Assembly: GCA_037367405.1 (NCBI GenBank)
Contig: JAZKJV010000686.1
Coordinates: 682,001 to 746,000, forward strand
Origin: Ottelia alismoides
Lineage: Eukaryota > Streptophyta > Magnoliopsida > Alismatales > Hydrocharitaceae
Direction: 5' to 3'
DNA length: 64,000 bases
This document shows positions 46,656 to 58,769 of this stretch, piece after piece. A program made the translations under genes and the position numbers. Each line of letters begins with the position of its first letter. Within the stretch, counting starts at the first letter, position 1. The notes beneath the pieces were generated by a model. The model was not told the origin of the DNA and searched no databases. It saw only the letters and a program-made list of their open reading frames with translations.

Positions 46656-47561
46656 ACCAGCAATATATAAAGTACAGTAAATGTGAGTCCTGGCTTTCAG
46701 ATGTGGCATTCCTTGACTACGTGATTTTAAGTGCGAGGGTAGCAATTGATCTCGTAAAGATAGAAGGTGTGTCTTGGGAGCAGCCTAAGAAGGTTACAGA
46801 ACAATTTCCTTGACCTTGATGCATACTATAGACAATTTATCAAAGGGTTCTCATCAATTGTTCATACCTCTTACTCGGTTGATGGAGAAGGGTGTGCCAA
46901 TTGTCTGGAGTGACAAATGTGAGCCAAGTTTTCGCACAATCAAAGAGTGATTGATCGTTGCTCCGATTCTTACCCTACTTCTGGTACATTAGACTTCAAT
47001 ATGTACACGGATGCACCAAATGATGGATCGAATGTTATACTGAGGCAGCAAGAGCAAGTTGTGGCGTACGTATCATATTAGTTAAAGAATCATGAGTGGA
47101 ACTACCCACGCATGACTTGGAGCTGGAGGTTGTAGTCTTCACATTGATAATATGGCATCATTACTTATATTGGGATACATTCGAGATTATGACCTATCAC
47201 AAGAGCCTTAGGTGCATATTCGACAAGCAAGAACTACATATGAGGCAAACGCGATGGATAGAGCTGCTAAAGGACTATGATTGCACCGTCTCTTAACATC
47301 CTAGTAATTATCATGGCACATACCTTGAGTATGTGAGCATGTACGATGGGTTCTGTATGCATTTAGCTAGTGGCATCCATTCGAGAGTAATCTGATACAG
47401 TTATTGTACCGGTGATTAATGGTGGATTGTGGGCCAGATTGTGTAGAGCCAACTGGTAGATCACAAATTGAGTGATATATATATATACCATCGTAGCTTG
47501 AAGGACGAGTTCGAAGGATTTAGAGTCCCCAAGTCCATTTTGTGGAAGGGAGACTGAAGAC
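46656..47561 (+). pseudogene. Del/Tekay gypsy RT end and RNase H (element I)
   Basis: Decayed frames read YIKYSKCESWL.DVAFLDYVI (RT thumb), a TIYQRV...LLG block (connection), a YTDA-like start near 47008, then a clean frame [40 protein letters not shown] and [11 protein letters not shown] (RNase H). This order is diagnostic of chromovirus pol. Continues at 58770 after the solo-LTR insertion. The amino-terminal half of RT is absent at the RTE border. Confidence 0.82.
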
Positions 47562-47831
47562 TAGAGTTTAAGCCTTAGCACATCACGGAAGCGTAAAAAT
47601 CGCACAACTAGTCATACTAGTTGCAAGGGGCGGCGGAATTAAAAATTTTTAACAAAGATGAAACCACAAGACATGAGAATCTTTCTTATAGAGGGAAAAG
47701 TATGAATTGCATTAATGAGAGGCCATTGGGTTCTCTTATATAGGAGAAGAACCTATTGGGTAAATTACATGAAGAAGATAAAATAGATAGATAATAAGAA
47801 AGCAACAAGAAAGATAGCAAATATCTCAACA

Positions 47832-47880
47832 CCCCCCTTCAAGTTAGAGCGTAGATATCGATCAAACTCGACTTGGAACA
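47832..47880 (-). other. Stem-loop and PPT of element J
   Basis: Element sense: CAAGTCGAG (47875-47867) pairs with CTCTAACTTG (47849-47840) with a bulge. The PPT AAGGGGGG follows and adjoins the LTR. Compared with element F the stem differs by paired changes (CAAGC/GCTTG versus CAAGT/ACTTG). Confidence 0.6.
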
Positions 47881-47985
47881 ACATCTTTGATAAGGCCCTC
47901 TGGCTAGGCCTTAGTAAGAACATATGTTGTCTGGTCTCTATAGCTGACATGTGTAGTGGCGATAAGACCCTTCTGTATCATGTCA

Positions 47986-48479
47986 CACGACCGTTGTGCT
48001 ATGATGTTTCCTAGTGTTTCGCAATTGTGCGGTCTTTGTGGTACGGAGGTGGAAACCAGCGGGCACCTCTTCTTCCATTGTGACCGTGTTCGTGCCATCT
48101 GGGACGATTTGGGATGGCTAAATATTTCCAGCTTTGATGCATTATGCGACAGTTTGATTAATGCCAGGAATCGGTCAAGGGCGGACCTGATGGTCCCGAT
48201 TGCACGTCTATGGAGCATCTGGTTGGGGAGAAACAAGGCACTTTTTGCTCGACAGAGGTTCTACAAGGAAAACATTTGTATCTCGGCGTCTCGCTTTTGT
48301 CAAGATTGGTCTTCCGGGTAGCGTTGTATCGGGTGTGTGGGGGGTATCTCTTTTTTTGATACCTTCTACCACTCCTTTTTGTTTTCTTCATCCATCTTGT
48401 AAGTATTCCCTTCTTTACTTTTAAATAAATTGGGGTGAACACCGCTGAGTGCTTCCCCCTTTTTTGAGCGTAAAAAAAA
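47986..48479 (+). mobile_element. LINE 3' fragment with zf-RVT domain
   Basis: The frame from about 47990 to 48321 reads CGLCGTEVETSGHLFFHCD, RVRAIWDDLGW and LWSIWLGRNKALF, the zinc-binding C-terminal region of plant L1-type LINE pol. It is followed by a T-rich 3' UTR and an A-run ending at 48479. It splits the copia RNase H codons for CHYT and RD. No clear target duplication, so the left border is approximate. Confidence 0.78.
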
Positions 48480-48939
48480 GTGTAGTGACAGTCCACCGCT
48501 ATGTGCTTGGTCCTCTCATAAAAGGGGTTGTTGGCAATGAAAAAAGCAACCTGATTATCACATTGTAGGTACATGGGGAAAGGCACCTCTATAGTCAGAT
48601 CAGTAAGAACATATCTGACTCACATTATCTATGTGCTAGACTGTGCCATGGCCATGTATTCTAACTCGGCACTCGATCTAGCAACCACGGTCTGCTTCTT
48701 GCTCTTCCATGAAACCAGTGAATTCCCTATGAACACAGGGAAGCCTGAAGTAGACTTCCTATCTTTTGGACACCTGGCATAATCTGCATCTGCACACGCT
48801 ATAACTGAGAGAGATGTGCCTCTACTGAACTGAAGTCCCGTACATGTTGATGTCTTCAGATACCTCAGAATCATATGGATTGCATCCATATGTTCCTTTA
48901 TGGGCTACTCCATAAACTGACTCACTTGCTCAAGGCAAA

Positions 48940-49731
48940 GGATATGTCAGTCCAGGTAATAGTCACATACAATAGCTTGTCAACAAGCTCCATGTACGTC
49001 CTCTTGTCGACCTCCTCGGTGTCATCATCATAGAGCTTCATGCTCGGGTCAATAGGAGTAATGGCAGGTCTGTAATATGCCATGCTTGTCTCTGAAAGAA
49101 GATCAGTAATGTACTACTTCCTTTGGGTCATCGCAAGACTTCGTTGGTTCCTGGCAAACTCTAGTCCAAGGAAGTAACGTAAATTACCAAGGTCCTTGGT
49201 CACAAACTGCTGACCTAGGAAGTCCTTAGCACCTTGAATGTCATGCTCGCCATCCCCTGTAACAATAATATCATCAACGTAAACAAGAATGATAATAGTA
49301 ACTCTCTGGGTACTGTACACAAACAAAGAGTGATCAGCAGTCGATCTCACAAACCCATGCAGCTCTATCAAGTCCAAGAGCTTCTGGAACTATGCTCTTG
49401 GACTATGCTTAAGGTCATAGATAGCCTTATATAGCCTACAAACCTTCTGGCATTCCCCCTCAGCAGCAAATCTAGGTGGTTGCTGCATGTAGACCTCCTC
49501 ATGTAGATCACCATAGAGGAATGCATTATTCACATCAAGCTGGTAAAGCGGCCAATCTCGTGTCACAGCAACAGAAAGTACAATACGCTGAGTAGAATGT
49601 CTGGCAACTAGAGAGAAAATATCCTGATAGTCCACCTCATATGTCTGGGTGAAGCCACGTGCCACAAGTCTCGCCTTATAACGATCCACACTACCATATG
49701 CACAGTGTTTCATAGTGAAACCCATTTGCAT
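48940..49731 (-). pseudogene. Copia reverse transcriptase of element J
   Basis: Piece 49731-49390: VDRYKARLVARGFTQTY, YQLDVNNAFLYGDLHEEVYM and YKAIYDLKHSPRA. Piece 49377-49114: ELHGFVRSTADHSLF, ILVYVDDIIVTG (polymerase site intact) and LRYFLGLEFARNQ. A stop or frame change separates them. The remainder to 48.94 kb continues in broken frames. Confidence 0.85.
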
Positions 49732-50390
49732 CCGACAACAGATGCGTCAACTGGAGCAGAAACAAGACTCCGCGTACCAAGTGACTGTAGTGCGCCCATC
49801 TCCTCCGTAGCCAACATCCACTGACTGTCCTGAAGAGCCTCCCAATATGTATGTGGTATCTCCATGGTTGATAGTGCCAAGGTAAACCTCATGAAATCCT
49901 CTGACAGTCTGCTCAAGGAAACATGGGTTGCAAGAGGATAGGTAGCACACGTATGTTTCGGCTTTCGCAGAGCAATCGGCATATCAAGATCAACTGCCAA
50001 GTCTTGAGCCAATAAGTTCCCTTCTAGAGAGGGAACTTGCTCATCCTGTATGGAATTCTGCTGCATAGACAACTCAGTAGTGCCATCAGTAGCAACAATG
50101 TGCTCATTGCATACCTGAGGTGTGTTGGATGATGGGCAAGACCTGTGAGCAGAGGGAACCGAGCGAGGCCTACGAGTAAAAACACGTGGCAAAAACTGAG
50201 TCACCGTAGGAGATGGAACCACATGTGCATATGTAGAGGTAGTAGGTGGTGGTGGTGGTGGTGGCTGAGGAGGTGGTGGTAGAGCAGGAGCATGGGGAGG
50301 TGGAGGAATGGTAGTAGAAGGTGGAGGCATGTAGATCTCATCGTCAGAGTCAGATGGGGCTAGTCTGTCACCAGTAGGAGAAAAATACAT
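49710..50390 (-). pseudogene. Proline-rich linker and RT lead-in of element J
   Basis: 226 open codons with PPPHAPALPPPPQPPPPPPP (about 50330-50225), then VDLDMPIALRKPKHTC and YWEALQDSQWMLATEEMGAL leading into RT. Equivalent linkers exist in elements F (36456-36560) and K (63620-63730). Confidence 0.82.
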
Positions 50391-50445
50391 AACTGGTTCA
50401 AAAAAAGTAACGTCAGCACTGACAAGGTATTTCCGCCTTAGCGGA

Positions 50446-51425
50446 TCAAAGAAACGTTACCCCTTCTGGGTATGAGAGTAGCCAAAACACACCCTTGACA
50501 GCTCTGGGAGAGAGCTTATCACGTCCTAGAGAGACATCATGAACAAAAGTAACAGATCCAAACACATAATGTATAAAGGAGAAAAGATCCTTCGCGGGAA
50601 ACGCAATCGAGAAAGGAATCTTCTCTTCCAACACATACGAGGGCATGTGATTCACCAAATAGCAAGCAGTAAGGACAGCATTGCCCCAGTAAGCGTGAGG
50701 AGCACAACTCTGTATCAACAAGGTTATGGTCACATCAAGTAAGTGACGGTGTTTGCGCTCGGCAACACCGTTCTGCTGGGAAGTATAAGCATATGAGGTC
50801 TGGTGAACAATGCCAAAAGATCTAAGAAATTCAGAAAGTTGTAAGGTGCATAATTCTAAGGCATATCAGAACGAAGATTACTTGACATTGGCAAAAAAAA
50901 TCTTTATCTCATTAATAAAATATTTGATCACAGATTCGGCCTCAAACTTGTTCTTTAATAAAAAGACCCAGAAAAGTTTAGAAAAATCATCGACTGCAAC
51001 AGATAAAAATGGGGTCCCTGTTAATCATGAAGACGACTCGAACCCCAAATGTCTAAATGAAGGAGCTCAAATAACTGGGAACTGCTCCGACTCTGACGGG
51101 ATGGAAAGGAGGAACAGTGGTACTTCCCAAGCTAGCATGCCTCACACTGAAAGGAGGATCTCGTAGAAATCTGAGGGAGAACATGACACCGCTTCTGTAG
51201 AGGAAGGTGGCCAAAACGAAGGTGCCACAAATATGGATAGACTGGCCTAGGTATAGTAGAAATGCTAGCATGAGGAGGTTGGACCAGTATGTAGAGTCTC
51301 TGCTGCTCACGGCCACATCCAATCACACTGCCCATAAGTATGTCCTGAAACACAGGAGATGAAGAATCAAAAATGGCACGACAATGTAGATCATTAGTAA
51401 TCTGACTAATAGAAAGTAAATTCAC
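50446..51425 (-). pseudogene. Copia integrase of element J
   Basis: Piece 51425-51132: MNLLSISQITNDLHCRAIF and YLWHLRFGHLPLQKRC with the zinc-finger His pair. The catalytic core between 51.13 and 50.74 kb is badly broken. Piece 50733-50446: LLIQSCAPHAYWGNAVLTAC, FVHDVSLGRDKLSPRAVKG. This copy retains the block deleted in element F. Confidence 0.75.
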
Positions 51426-51960
51426 CTGAAAGTTAGGAGCATATAAAACATTCTAAAGGCATGGACGACGTGAAATGCACCTCCCCCTGTCCTGTAAAGG
51501 GTAAGTAGTCACCATTAGCAATGACAACCCATCTGCTAGGTTGTATGGTTCTATAAGACCTCAGTTGTGCTCAGTCTCCACACAGGTAGAGAAAAGCACC
51601 AGAATCCATAATCCACTCTGTCACGTCTGCACCAGTACTACCAGTAAAGGCATAGGTAATACCTGAGGAGCTCGAAGAGGCTCTGTCTGTAGCTGTGGTA
51701 TCTGTAGTGGGGGTGCCATCAGTAGCGGTCATGATCTCTCAAATACGAGAGACAAGATCATACATGCGAGGATCAGCTTGGGAAGCTGGAGTCTCCGAAC
51801 GCACAATATGTTCTGCTACGCGATCAGAAGTAGGATATCCATGCTTCTGGTGGCATGTATCCTTTGCATGTCCAAGCCGATGACAGTAAGTGCAAGGGTC
51901 ACACAGGCATCCATCGCCTTTGCCACAAGAGGTGCGTTCTCTGGACTGGATCGTCCCTCA

Positions 51961-52640
51961 TCAGCCAAGAGAAGCAGCCATCACTGAAGAGGGTGAAGAA
52001 GTGGTTGTAGAAGGCATGATAATCCGGCAGAGACGGCTATAGGCCTCCTCTATGGGAGGTATGATAGCTCCGGTAAGAAGATGAGTATGCGCAGCATCAT
52101 ACTCTGTATCAAGTCCAGACATGAAGACTCCAACCATCGTGGAGTTCATATACATCTTATATTGCTCAATAGATGTCATAATAGACATGTAGCTATGAAA
52201 CTTCTCGAACATGCCACGGAGCGAAGAGTAGTACACATGCAGAGGACAGTCATTCTGCTTGGCATTGGAGATATCAAACTGTAGTTGAAGAATCTTTGCC
52301 TCATTTTTCGCTTGAGTATATGTGGATGCCAAAGTGTCCCACATCGCCTTGGCGGTGGGCTGATTCAAAATATCATTGGCTATCTCTGTGGTGAGGGTCC
52401 ACAAAGCCAAACACGCGTATACGCATCATCTTGCTTCCAAGAGGCATTTGCCCCAGTCTCATCCGTTGGCTCCGCATCTGTCAGGATGTGCTCCTTGTTG
52501 TTGCACTGCATGAGGATGAGAAACTACATGGACCACAAGTTATAGTTGGTCCCATCCATCTTAACGATGAAGTTGGACCCTTGAAGGCACCAAACGAAGA
52601 AATATCACCCATGTTCTTTGACAGGATGGAAAAATAGCCG
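51961..52640 (-). pseudogene. Copia gag of element J
   Basis: The first 75 or so codons are in shifted frames (SSFGAFKG start near 52600). From 52410 the core is open: AKAMWDTLASTYTQAKNE, LHVYYSSLRGMFEKFH, VFMSGLDTEYDAAHTHLLTG and IPPIEEAYSRL. The zinc-knuckle part near 51880-51840 is in another frame. Confidence 0.8.
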
Positions 52641-53101
52641 AACAACGGAACTCTACTGGAGAGTAGACCGATATAAACAAGTCTACACGATCATACAAAC
52701 GATTAGTTGTACATGTAGACTCATACAACCATCCTTATCAATCTTCATTGCTCTCTAGGGCCGGAAAATGCAATTTATAGGTCTGAAATCGCATTTTCCG
52801 ATCAAAATCAGATCGAATCAAACTATAGATCGAGTTGTAGAGGTGCATGGAGGCACAACAGAGGATCGACGGTGACTTGGGAGAGCCAAGGGGCATGGGC
52901 GGTCTAGGGATTGCATGCACGATCGCCGGAGGAGCCGGGCGACGGCCTGGGCAGCCAGGGGCGGCGGCCTGGGTGACCGGGGGGCAACAGCTTGGAGAGT
53001 CGGAAAGGGTGGCACAGCGGCAACGCGGGGAGGGGGGCGGGTAGGGTTAGGGTTAAGGTGGGATACGGGAACTCCGGTCAAGGACGGTCACTCCGATACC
53101 A

Positions 53102-53240
53102 TATAGAGGGAAAAGAACGAATTGCATTAAAGAGAGGCCATTGGATTCTCTTATATAGGAGAGGAATCTATAGGACAAATTACATGAAGACAAAATAAAT
53201 AGATAATAAGAGAGTAAGAAAGATAGCAAATATATCAACA
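53102..53240 (-). repeat. 5' LTR of element J
   Basis: Minus strand TGTTGATATATTTGC to CCTCTATA, with the TATA box CTATATAAGAG; PBS directly inside. Confidence 0.88.
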
Positions 53241-53429
53241 TTTCTCATATTCTTTCTTCAAGATCACAAATGAGTAAAAAGATTACATCTTGAAGCGTGT
53301 TTGCGATCGCGTGTCTCTAAACGAAGAGACCTCCTATCTCAAGTCCGATCCAAAGAAGCATGCACTTGCGGGCACATGGATGAGACGTGTGGTTCCCGCA
53401 ATCCGAGTTGACGATCTGAGCGTAAAACT

Positions 53430-56400
53430 TGATGAGCTGAATTATCAAGAGACTAAGGTGAGAAGGTATCAATGGTCGTTGCGACCTCAACCTCTCGGAT
53501 CGAACTCAATCAAGAAAATCAAAAAGACCACCAAATAGAAAATCAAACACGCAAAGCAAATAGCGGTCTCGCTATTTTATTTTACCTGGTATAGCTACCA
53601 GGGTCAAACTCAAGGAGCAAGGATTGGCGAAAAATCCTACGAAGTAGTCGGGGCTCTAAAAAAAAGAATAAAATATTTTTGGTGGATTTTATAGATTTTT
53701 AAATTTTTTTGTGCTTTTTAAAACAAAGGAAAATGAATAAAAAGAAGGCGAAAAGACACAAACAACTATTTATTTAACACAACAAAGAGTCAGAAAATTA
53801 AAATAAAAATATTTTTGAATTTTATATTTTTTCAAGTGTTTTTGGTAATTTTCTCAGATTTTTAAGATTTTTAGTTGACTTTATAAAAATGAAATAAGAC
53901 GAAAAATGCAAATCAATGTGCAGCCAGAATATAAAGCTATTTAAAAATACATAAATAGCCTATAAAATTCCAGAGATAATTTTATGATAAAATAAAAATA
54001 AAAATCTAACTAAGAAAATTGAAATTGTATTTTTTGAATTTTAATTAATTTTTAATGATTTTTCTAAGTTTTTAATGGTTTTTCAATTTTTAGAGGTTTT
54101 ATAAATCCAAATCAAACAAAAATCGAACTGAAATAGAAACACAACAAAAGAAGCACACATTAATTTTTTTTACAATTTTTGGAGGGTTTTAATATTTTTA
54201 GGTGATTTTTCAATTCAAACAGAAGCAAATTTCAAGGTTTTTTTATTTTTAAAAATAGAAAATGAAAAAAAATGGGCCCAAAAATTCAGGTAAATTTTTA
54301 CACATTAGCAGGGGACCACGTGTCTAAATTTCGTGAAATTTGGGCGAAAATTGCTATTTTATTCCACCAATCAAACATTCACAGCACACATGGACTGAAA
54401 TGCAAGAAAAAGAAGTTTCCAGGACTAAATGAGAACATGTTTTAAAAGTCTGAGGGGGCACTTGCAATTTTCACACTAATTCCAGCACATGTCCAATTAC
54501 ACTACGCACAGGGGTATGGATGCAAATAATAAAACTAAAATTTCATTTCATAACAGCCAAGAAACCCGAGGGCATACATGCAAATGTTCCAACAAAACAC
54601 GTGACGATGCACGTGCACACACACAAGGAGGACTAAATAGCAAATAGTGAAAACATCAGGGTCAACTATGCAAAAAGTCCACAGTGCACTATTTATATAA
54701 CATACTAACTAGGAACATAAAGAAACTGCAGGGGGATGTGGCGCAAATTACCCAGTCAAAGCGTACAGGTCACGTGAGCGACAGGTGGCACGTCCTGGTA
54801 GGCTGAAAGCGTGCGGCTCTGGTGCAACCACCTGCCGGATTCAACGGTCGTCCTTCGGGCGCAGACGTGGGTCTACGGTGGCCGTTAGATACCAGATCTA
54901 ACGGCCTGACAAGGCGCAGGCGCTGGACGGTCCTGATGGAGTCTGGAGACAAAGCGAGATCCGACGATGGAGAAGGCGGCTGGACGAACTCCTCCCTGGT
55001 GAAGTTCTTCGGAGGACTGGGGGCGCTCCGGGCGGCTGATGGACGATCAGGAGGTGGGGCTCGACTCGCGACGCTCCTCCGCGTCAGGTGGCGGTGGCGG
55101 ATGGAGCTACCAACGGTCGGATCTTCAGGAATGTGTTGGTGACCTGGGATGGCTCTGGCGAGGTGAATGGAATGCGAGCTGGGGGGCAATCGGGCACTTC
55201 TTGACCTACAGATGAAAGCCACTGCTCGGAGGCTCGCTCCAACGGGGGTTATTTGATGAGAAGCAACGGGAAGCGAAGGTGGAGTGGGATTTGAAGTTCC
55301 GGCGAAGCAGAGGAGGAACTTCGATCCTAATCTTGGCGAGATAAGCCAAGTCTAGGGTGATCAGAGTGCGGGGGAGATATGACGATGAAACGGGGCATCT
55401 ATCGAAACGGTTAGGGATGATCGGTGGAGCTCCGACCACTAGGGCAGAGCCGGCGGAGGACCGATGAAGGGTTTGGAGATAAATGGAACTCAGGTCGATG
55501 GAAGGATTACCTGGTGATCTAAGGTCGATCCTGAGCTCCAAGAGAATGCGACGAAGTGGATCGTCGCCTCGACCAAGCTGCGGCGGGCTGGGAGGCTCGA
55601 ACGTAGCGGCGCTCCGGCCACGTACCTTAAGCAACGGCTACAGGCGCCTATTCCGGCCACCAAAGAAGGGTTCCGGTCGCTGTCACCAAGGGGAATCTCT
55701 CTAGGGTAGAATAAGGGCTTGCGGCACGAGCTAAGGAGCTGGGCAATGAAGTTTAGGTTTTATAGGATGTCCCAGGTGACGATGAAGACCGGGCATGGGC
55801 GCGCAATCCGATGCTGATCCGATCTCTCCTAGGGATCCGTGGGGGTGTCTGATCCATGGAGAACAGGCGGGTGGAGAAATCGGGGCAAAAGGGCATCGGA
55901 TTTGTTCTGCAAAATTTGGAGAAGTCGGGTACATGGAACGGATCCGTGAAGAAGGGTCCGGAGGGGGAAGTTGACCGGGGGTCAACAATCCCCCGTGGAC
56001 CAATCACAAAAATCCAGGGTCAAACTTATTTGTAAATTAAAAATAAAATAGCAAACGATTTTATTTAAAAATATTTACAAAATTAAAAATGTTTATTTAT
56101 TTTCAAACTATTTTTTAATGATTTTTATTTATTTTTTTTAAAAATAAATTATGTTATATACATTATATTATATTATATACATGTATAAAATACCTATGTA
56201 TCTGATACTTTTATTTTTATTATTTTATTTTTGTATAAATACTCTAATTTTATATTTTATTTATTTACAACATAAAATTTAGAGTATAAAATAATTTTTA
56301 TTTTATTTTTTATTAATTATTTACAAAGGTGAAATAAATAGATCTTTTATTCCTACATACATGGTATGTATAATGTAGAGAGAGAAAGTATTTTATTTTT

Positions 56401-56797
56401 GGTTTTGTTTTATTTTTCTCATTTTTATTTTATTTTTTAGAAATATATACAAAATAAGAGAAACACATTTTTATTTTTATTAAAATAAAATATATACATA
56501 AGAGGGGGTTTTACACAAGGTTGAATGATCCTATCTCTCTCTACTCATTTTATTTTGCGATCAGGCCTATATTGGGCCCTCTCTTGGGTTCGGGTCACTC
56601 AATATTTATTCTAGATATTTCCTTCTTTTTCTTTATTTCTTTATTCTTTTATTTTTGCACAAAAACATGCTAATTATTGATATTTACACAATCATGCCTA
56701 TTTGGTAACTTATTGTATTTACATCTATCTACATGGTGTTTTGCAAAGATAAATAGCTAAAATAAAAGAATAAAAAGTGATGAATAAGGATTCATCA
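53430..56797 (-). mobile_element. Athila-like solo LTR (family of elements A and B)
   Basis: 3368 bp inserted in the element G-type LTR; flanking AAACT (53425-53429) and AAACC (56798-56802). Minus strand: starts TGATGAATC...TTCATCA (near-palindrome, 56797-56778) and ends with CAGCTCATCA, giving TGATGA/TCATCA terminal inverted repeats. AT-rich flanks and a GC-rich centre (54.75-56.0 kb) match the LTRs of elements A and B. CACGTG at 54317, 54598, 54610 and 54771; TATAAAA on the minus strand at 55764-55758. Frames of 142-150 codons in the GC-rich centre lack domains. Confidence 0.85.
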
Positions 56798-58294
56798 AAA
56801 CCTCATGATTTCGTCTCACAAAATCCGTAGCTTTCCTCACTAGCATGAAGCACTAAAGAATGCAGAGATCCATGAACAATTGATTCAAAAGCAATGGCAG
56901 TACGACGACGATGCTCTCAACAATCACAAAGTGGATGGCCATTAATGCTCTCATATCTCATCAATTATTCCACATGTGCAACAACTATTATTGCTTAAAT
57001 TCTCATCAAAATAATTCCAAATTATTTTGTAACAATTTCAATCCATGTCATTGACAATTATAAATCATTTTCAACCACCCAATATAAAATGTAAATTACA
57101 TTTATAACTAATTGTACAATGTGAATCCAATTCACATTAACGTTTAATTTGTAAATCCTATATATAATTAAATCTCTCCATGATATTATAAATTATAATA
57201 TCTATAATTATTGTGGATAGCAAAATCCACATTAACCATATCTTTGATAAATAAATCTTATTTAATTATCTTAGATGACTCTTCTCATATGTCTAAATAA
57301 TATGAATCGCATTCACATTATTTATGACAATTAAATCATATTTAATCATCAATTTTCCAAAGCTCAGAAATATTGTCAACAATAGAATTATTCTCAAACT
57401 CTTTCAAGAACAATATGCCTTCTCCGTAGATGCTTGGAGATAAAGGCAGGGCGATTGTACATTCCATGTATAATGGCTTGGATATTGAAATCTTATCTCA
57501 TATCTAAATCTAAGTGACCTCTCAAAGATGTTTGATTAAATCAAACCGTAAATCTAATCTTCTCATTGCATCTGAATCGCATTCAGATCAATATCCAACA
57601 TTTGAACTAAGATCATATTACTAACCTTCTAAGAAGAGTCAAAAAATCCAAACATTTTTCATCACTCCCTCAGAATGGAAGTGTCATGGTTATACAATCG
57701 TTTACGATCACATCACCCTCGAGTATTCCTAATACCCATACATCCTTCATACTGGAAAATCTAAAATAAACCCGGAGTTTTAAATCATATTTGAACAGTT
57801 TTCTTAAGGGTTTTATCACTAAGTTTCTCATTCGATCATTAGGAGTTGGTATCGATCATATGATTTTCAAAAGCATATATCATACCTACAAATTCTGTCA
57901 TGCTTCCAAAGCAAGACGACCATGCATGGAATTTGGTTGGTCTCAATATCTCATGAGTGAGCTCATGTTTTTCAATTCAGTAGTGAACATGTATGATCCC
58001 TTTGAGAGATCATCTTACTCATATGCCCTTGTACGCACACCAGCTCGCTGGTATATAGACCTTGATTAGGTCATCAACCTAATGGTCTGCCTAATGTACA
58101 TAATTAGACATATAGTAATGCATACGTCTCTGGTCAGAGGATGCATGCCTATATTGTGACAACATACGACATAGGTCTTTGGTTATCTCGATCTCTTTAA
58201 GTCAACTCTTTGACCTGACTTATATGACATCTTTGAAATGTCTATTCATATGTAGAGGACATGCATCAAGAGGTCAGTCAAATATCGACCTTTA

Positions 58295-58446
58295 GGGTTC
58301 GTTCGGTTGCTGGGTTGGGATGGGTTGGATTGGGTTGGGGTAACCCTGTGAATAGTAAACAGTGACGAGGATTTGGAGGGTTGGAAGGAGGGGTACACTG
58401 GTGTACCCCAACCCAACCCTGCCCAACCCTACAACCAAACGAAGCC
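58295..58446. mobile_element. 152-bp Tourist-like MITE
   Basis: TTA duplications at 58292-58294 and 58447-58449. Terminal repeats GGGTTCGTTCGGTTG and GGCTTCGTTTGGTTG (13 of 15 match). The interior is made of GGGTTGGG and CCCAACCC units. The empty site is seen in the homologous LTR at about 30968 (CAGCCTTTAGAGAAGG). Confidence 0.9.
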
Positions 58447-58769
58447 TTAGAGAAGGATTGTCATCTCCTTCTCAGGCTGGAGATCCTTTCTTAACAATCA
58501 TTTAATGGTGCTTGATGAGACCTCAATCTAACTCTTTAGATATCATCCAAGCACCAGCCTCTATGATTCAACCATTAAATCAACACCTGTATGATTATTA
58601 AGATGGTCATGGCACATAACCCTAATTGTACTAAGGGACCTTATAAGTGCATTCATTCATTTAATCTCAGGCAATGAGTGAAATAAATCAATAAGTTTTA
58701 TTGATATACCAAAAGATTACAATAACATTTATTGTATAAATGGTTCGTTCGGGGCTCACATGTCTAACA

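Larger units (their letters stand above)
47832..48889 (-). pseudogene. Copia RNase H of element J
   Basis: First piece MDAIHMILRYLK, ACADADYARCPKDRKSTSGF, SWKSKKQTVVARSSAELEY; then LQCDNQVAFFIANNPFYERTK and CHYT, where a LINE fragment is inserted (47986-48479). After it the frame resumes with DMIQKGLIATTHVSYRDQTTYVLTKA. Catalytic acidic residues are present, but there are frame breaks. Confidence 0.8.
47687..53240 (-). mobile_element. Full-length Ty1/copia retrotransposon J
   Basis: 5554 bp with perfect TTTCT duplications (47682-47686 and 53241-53245). 3' LTR 47687-47831 (145 bp), 5' LTR 53102-53240 (139 bp), both with TG...TA ends on the minus strand; PBS TGGTATCGGAG (one change) at 53101. 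It belongs to the same family as element F, with a GC-rich leader (52.65-53.09 kb). Every domain is identifiable but broken, and a LINE fragment sits in the RNase H end. Confidence 0.92.
47562..58769 (-). mobile_element. Solo LTR of element G type, carrying nested insertions
   Basis: Perfect AAGAC duplications (47557-47561 and 58770-58774) flank an LTR read on the minus strand from TGTTAGACATGTGAGCC (58769) to about 47562. Removing the nested copia (47687-53240), Athila-like solo LTR (53430-56797), Tourist MITE (58295-58446) and duplicated target bases leaves about 2.1 kb, homologous to 28575-31259 along its length. No interior remains, so it is a solo LTR inserted in gypsy element I between RNase H and integrase. 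56798-58290 is plain LTR sequence with no gene. Confidence 0.85.

Noticed and set aside
54770..56007. Several 90-150-codon frames on both strands in the solo LTR
   Set aside because: GC-rich LTR centre; not shared with the homologous LTRs at 1-3171 or 9553-12889.
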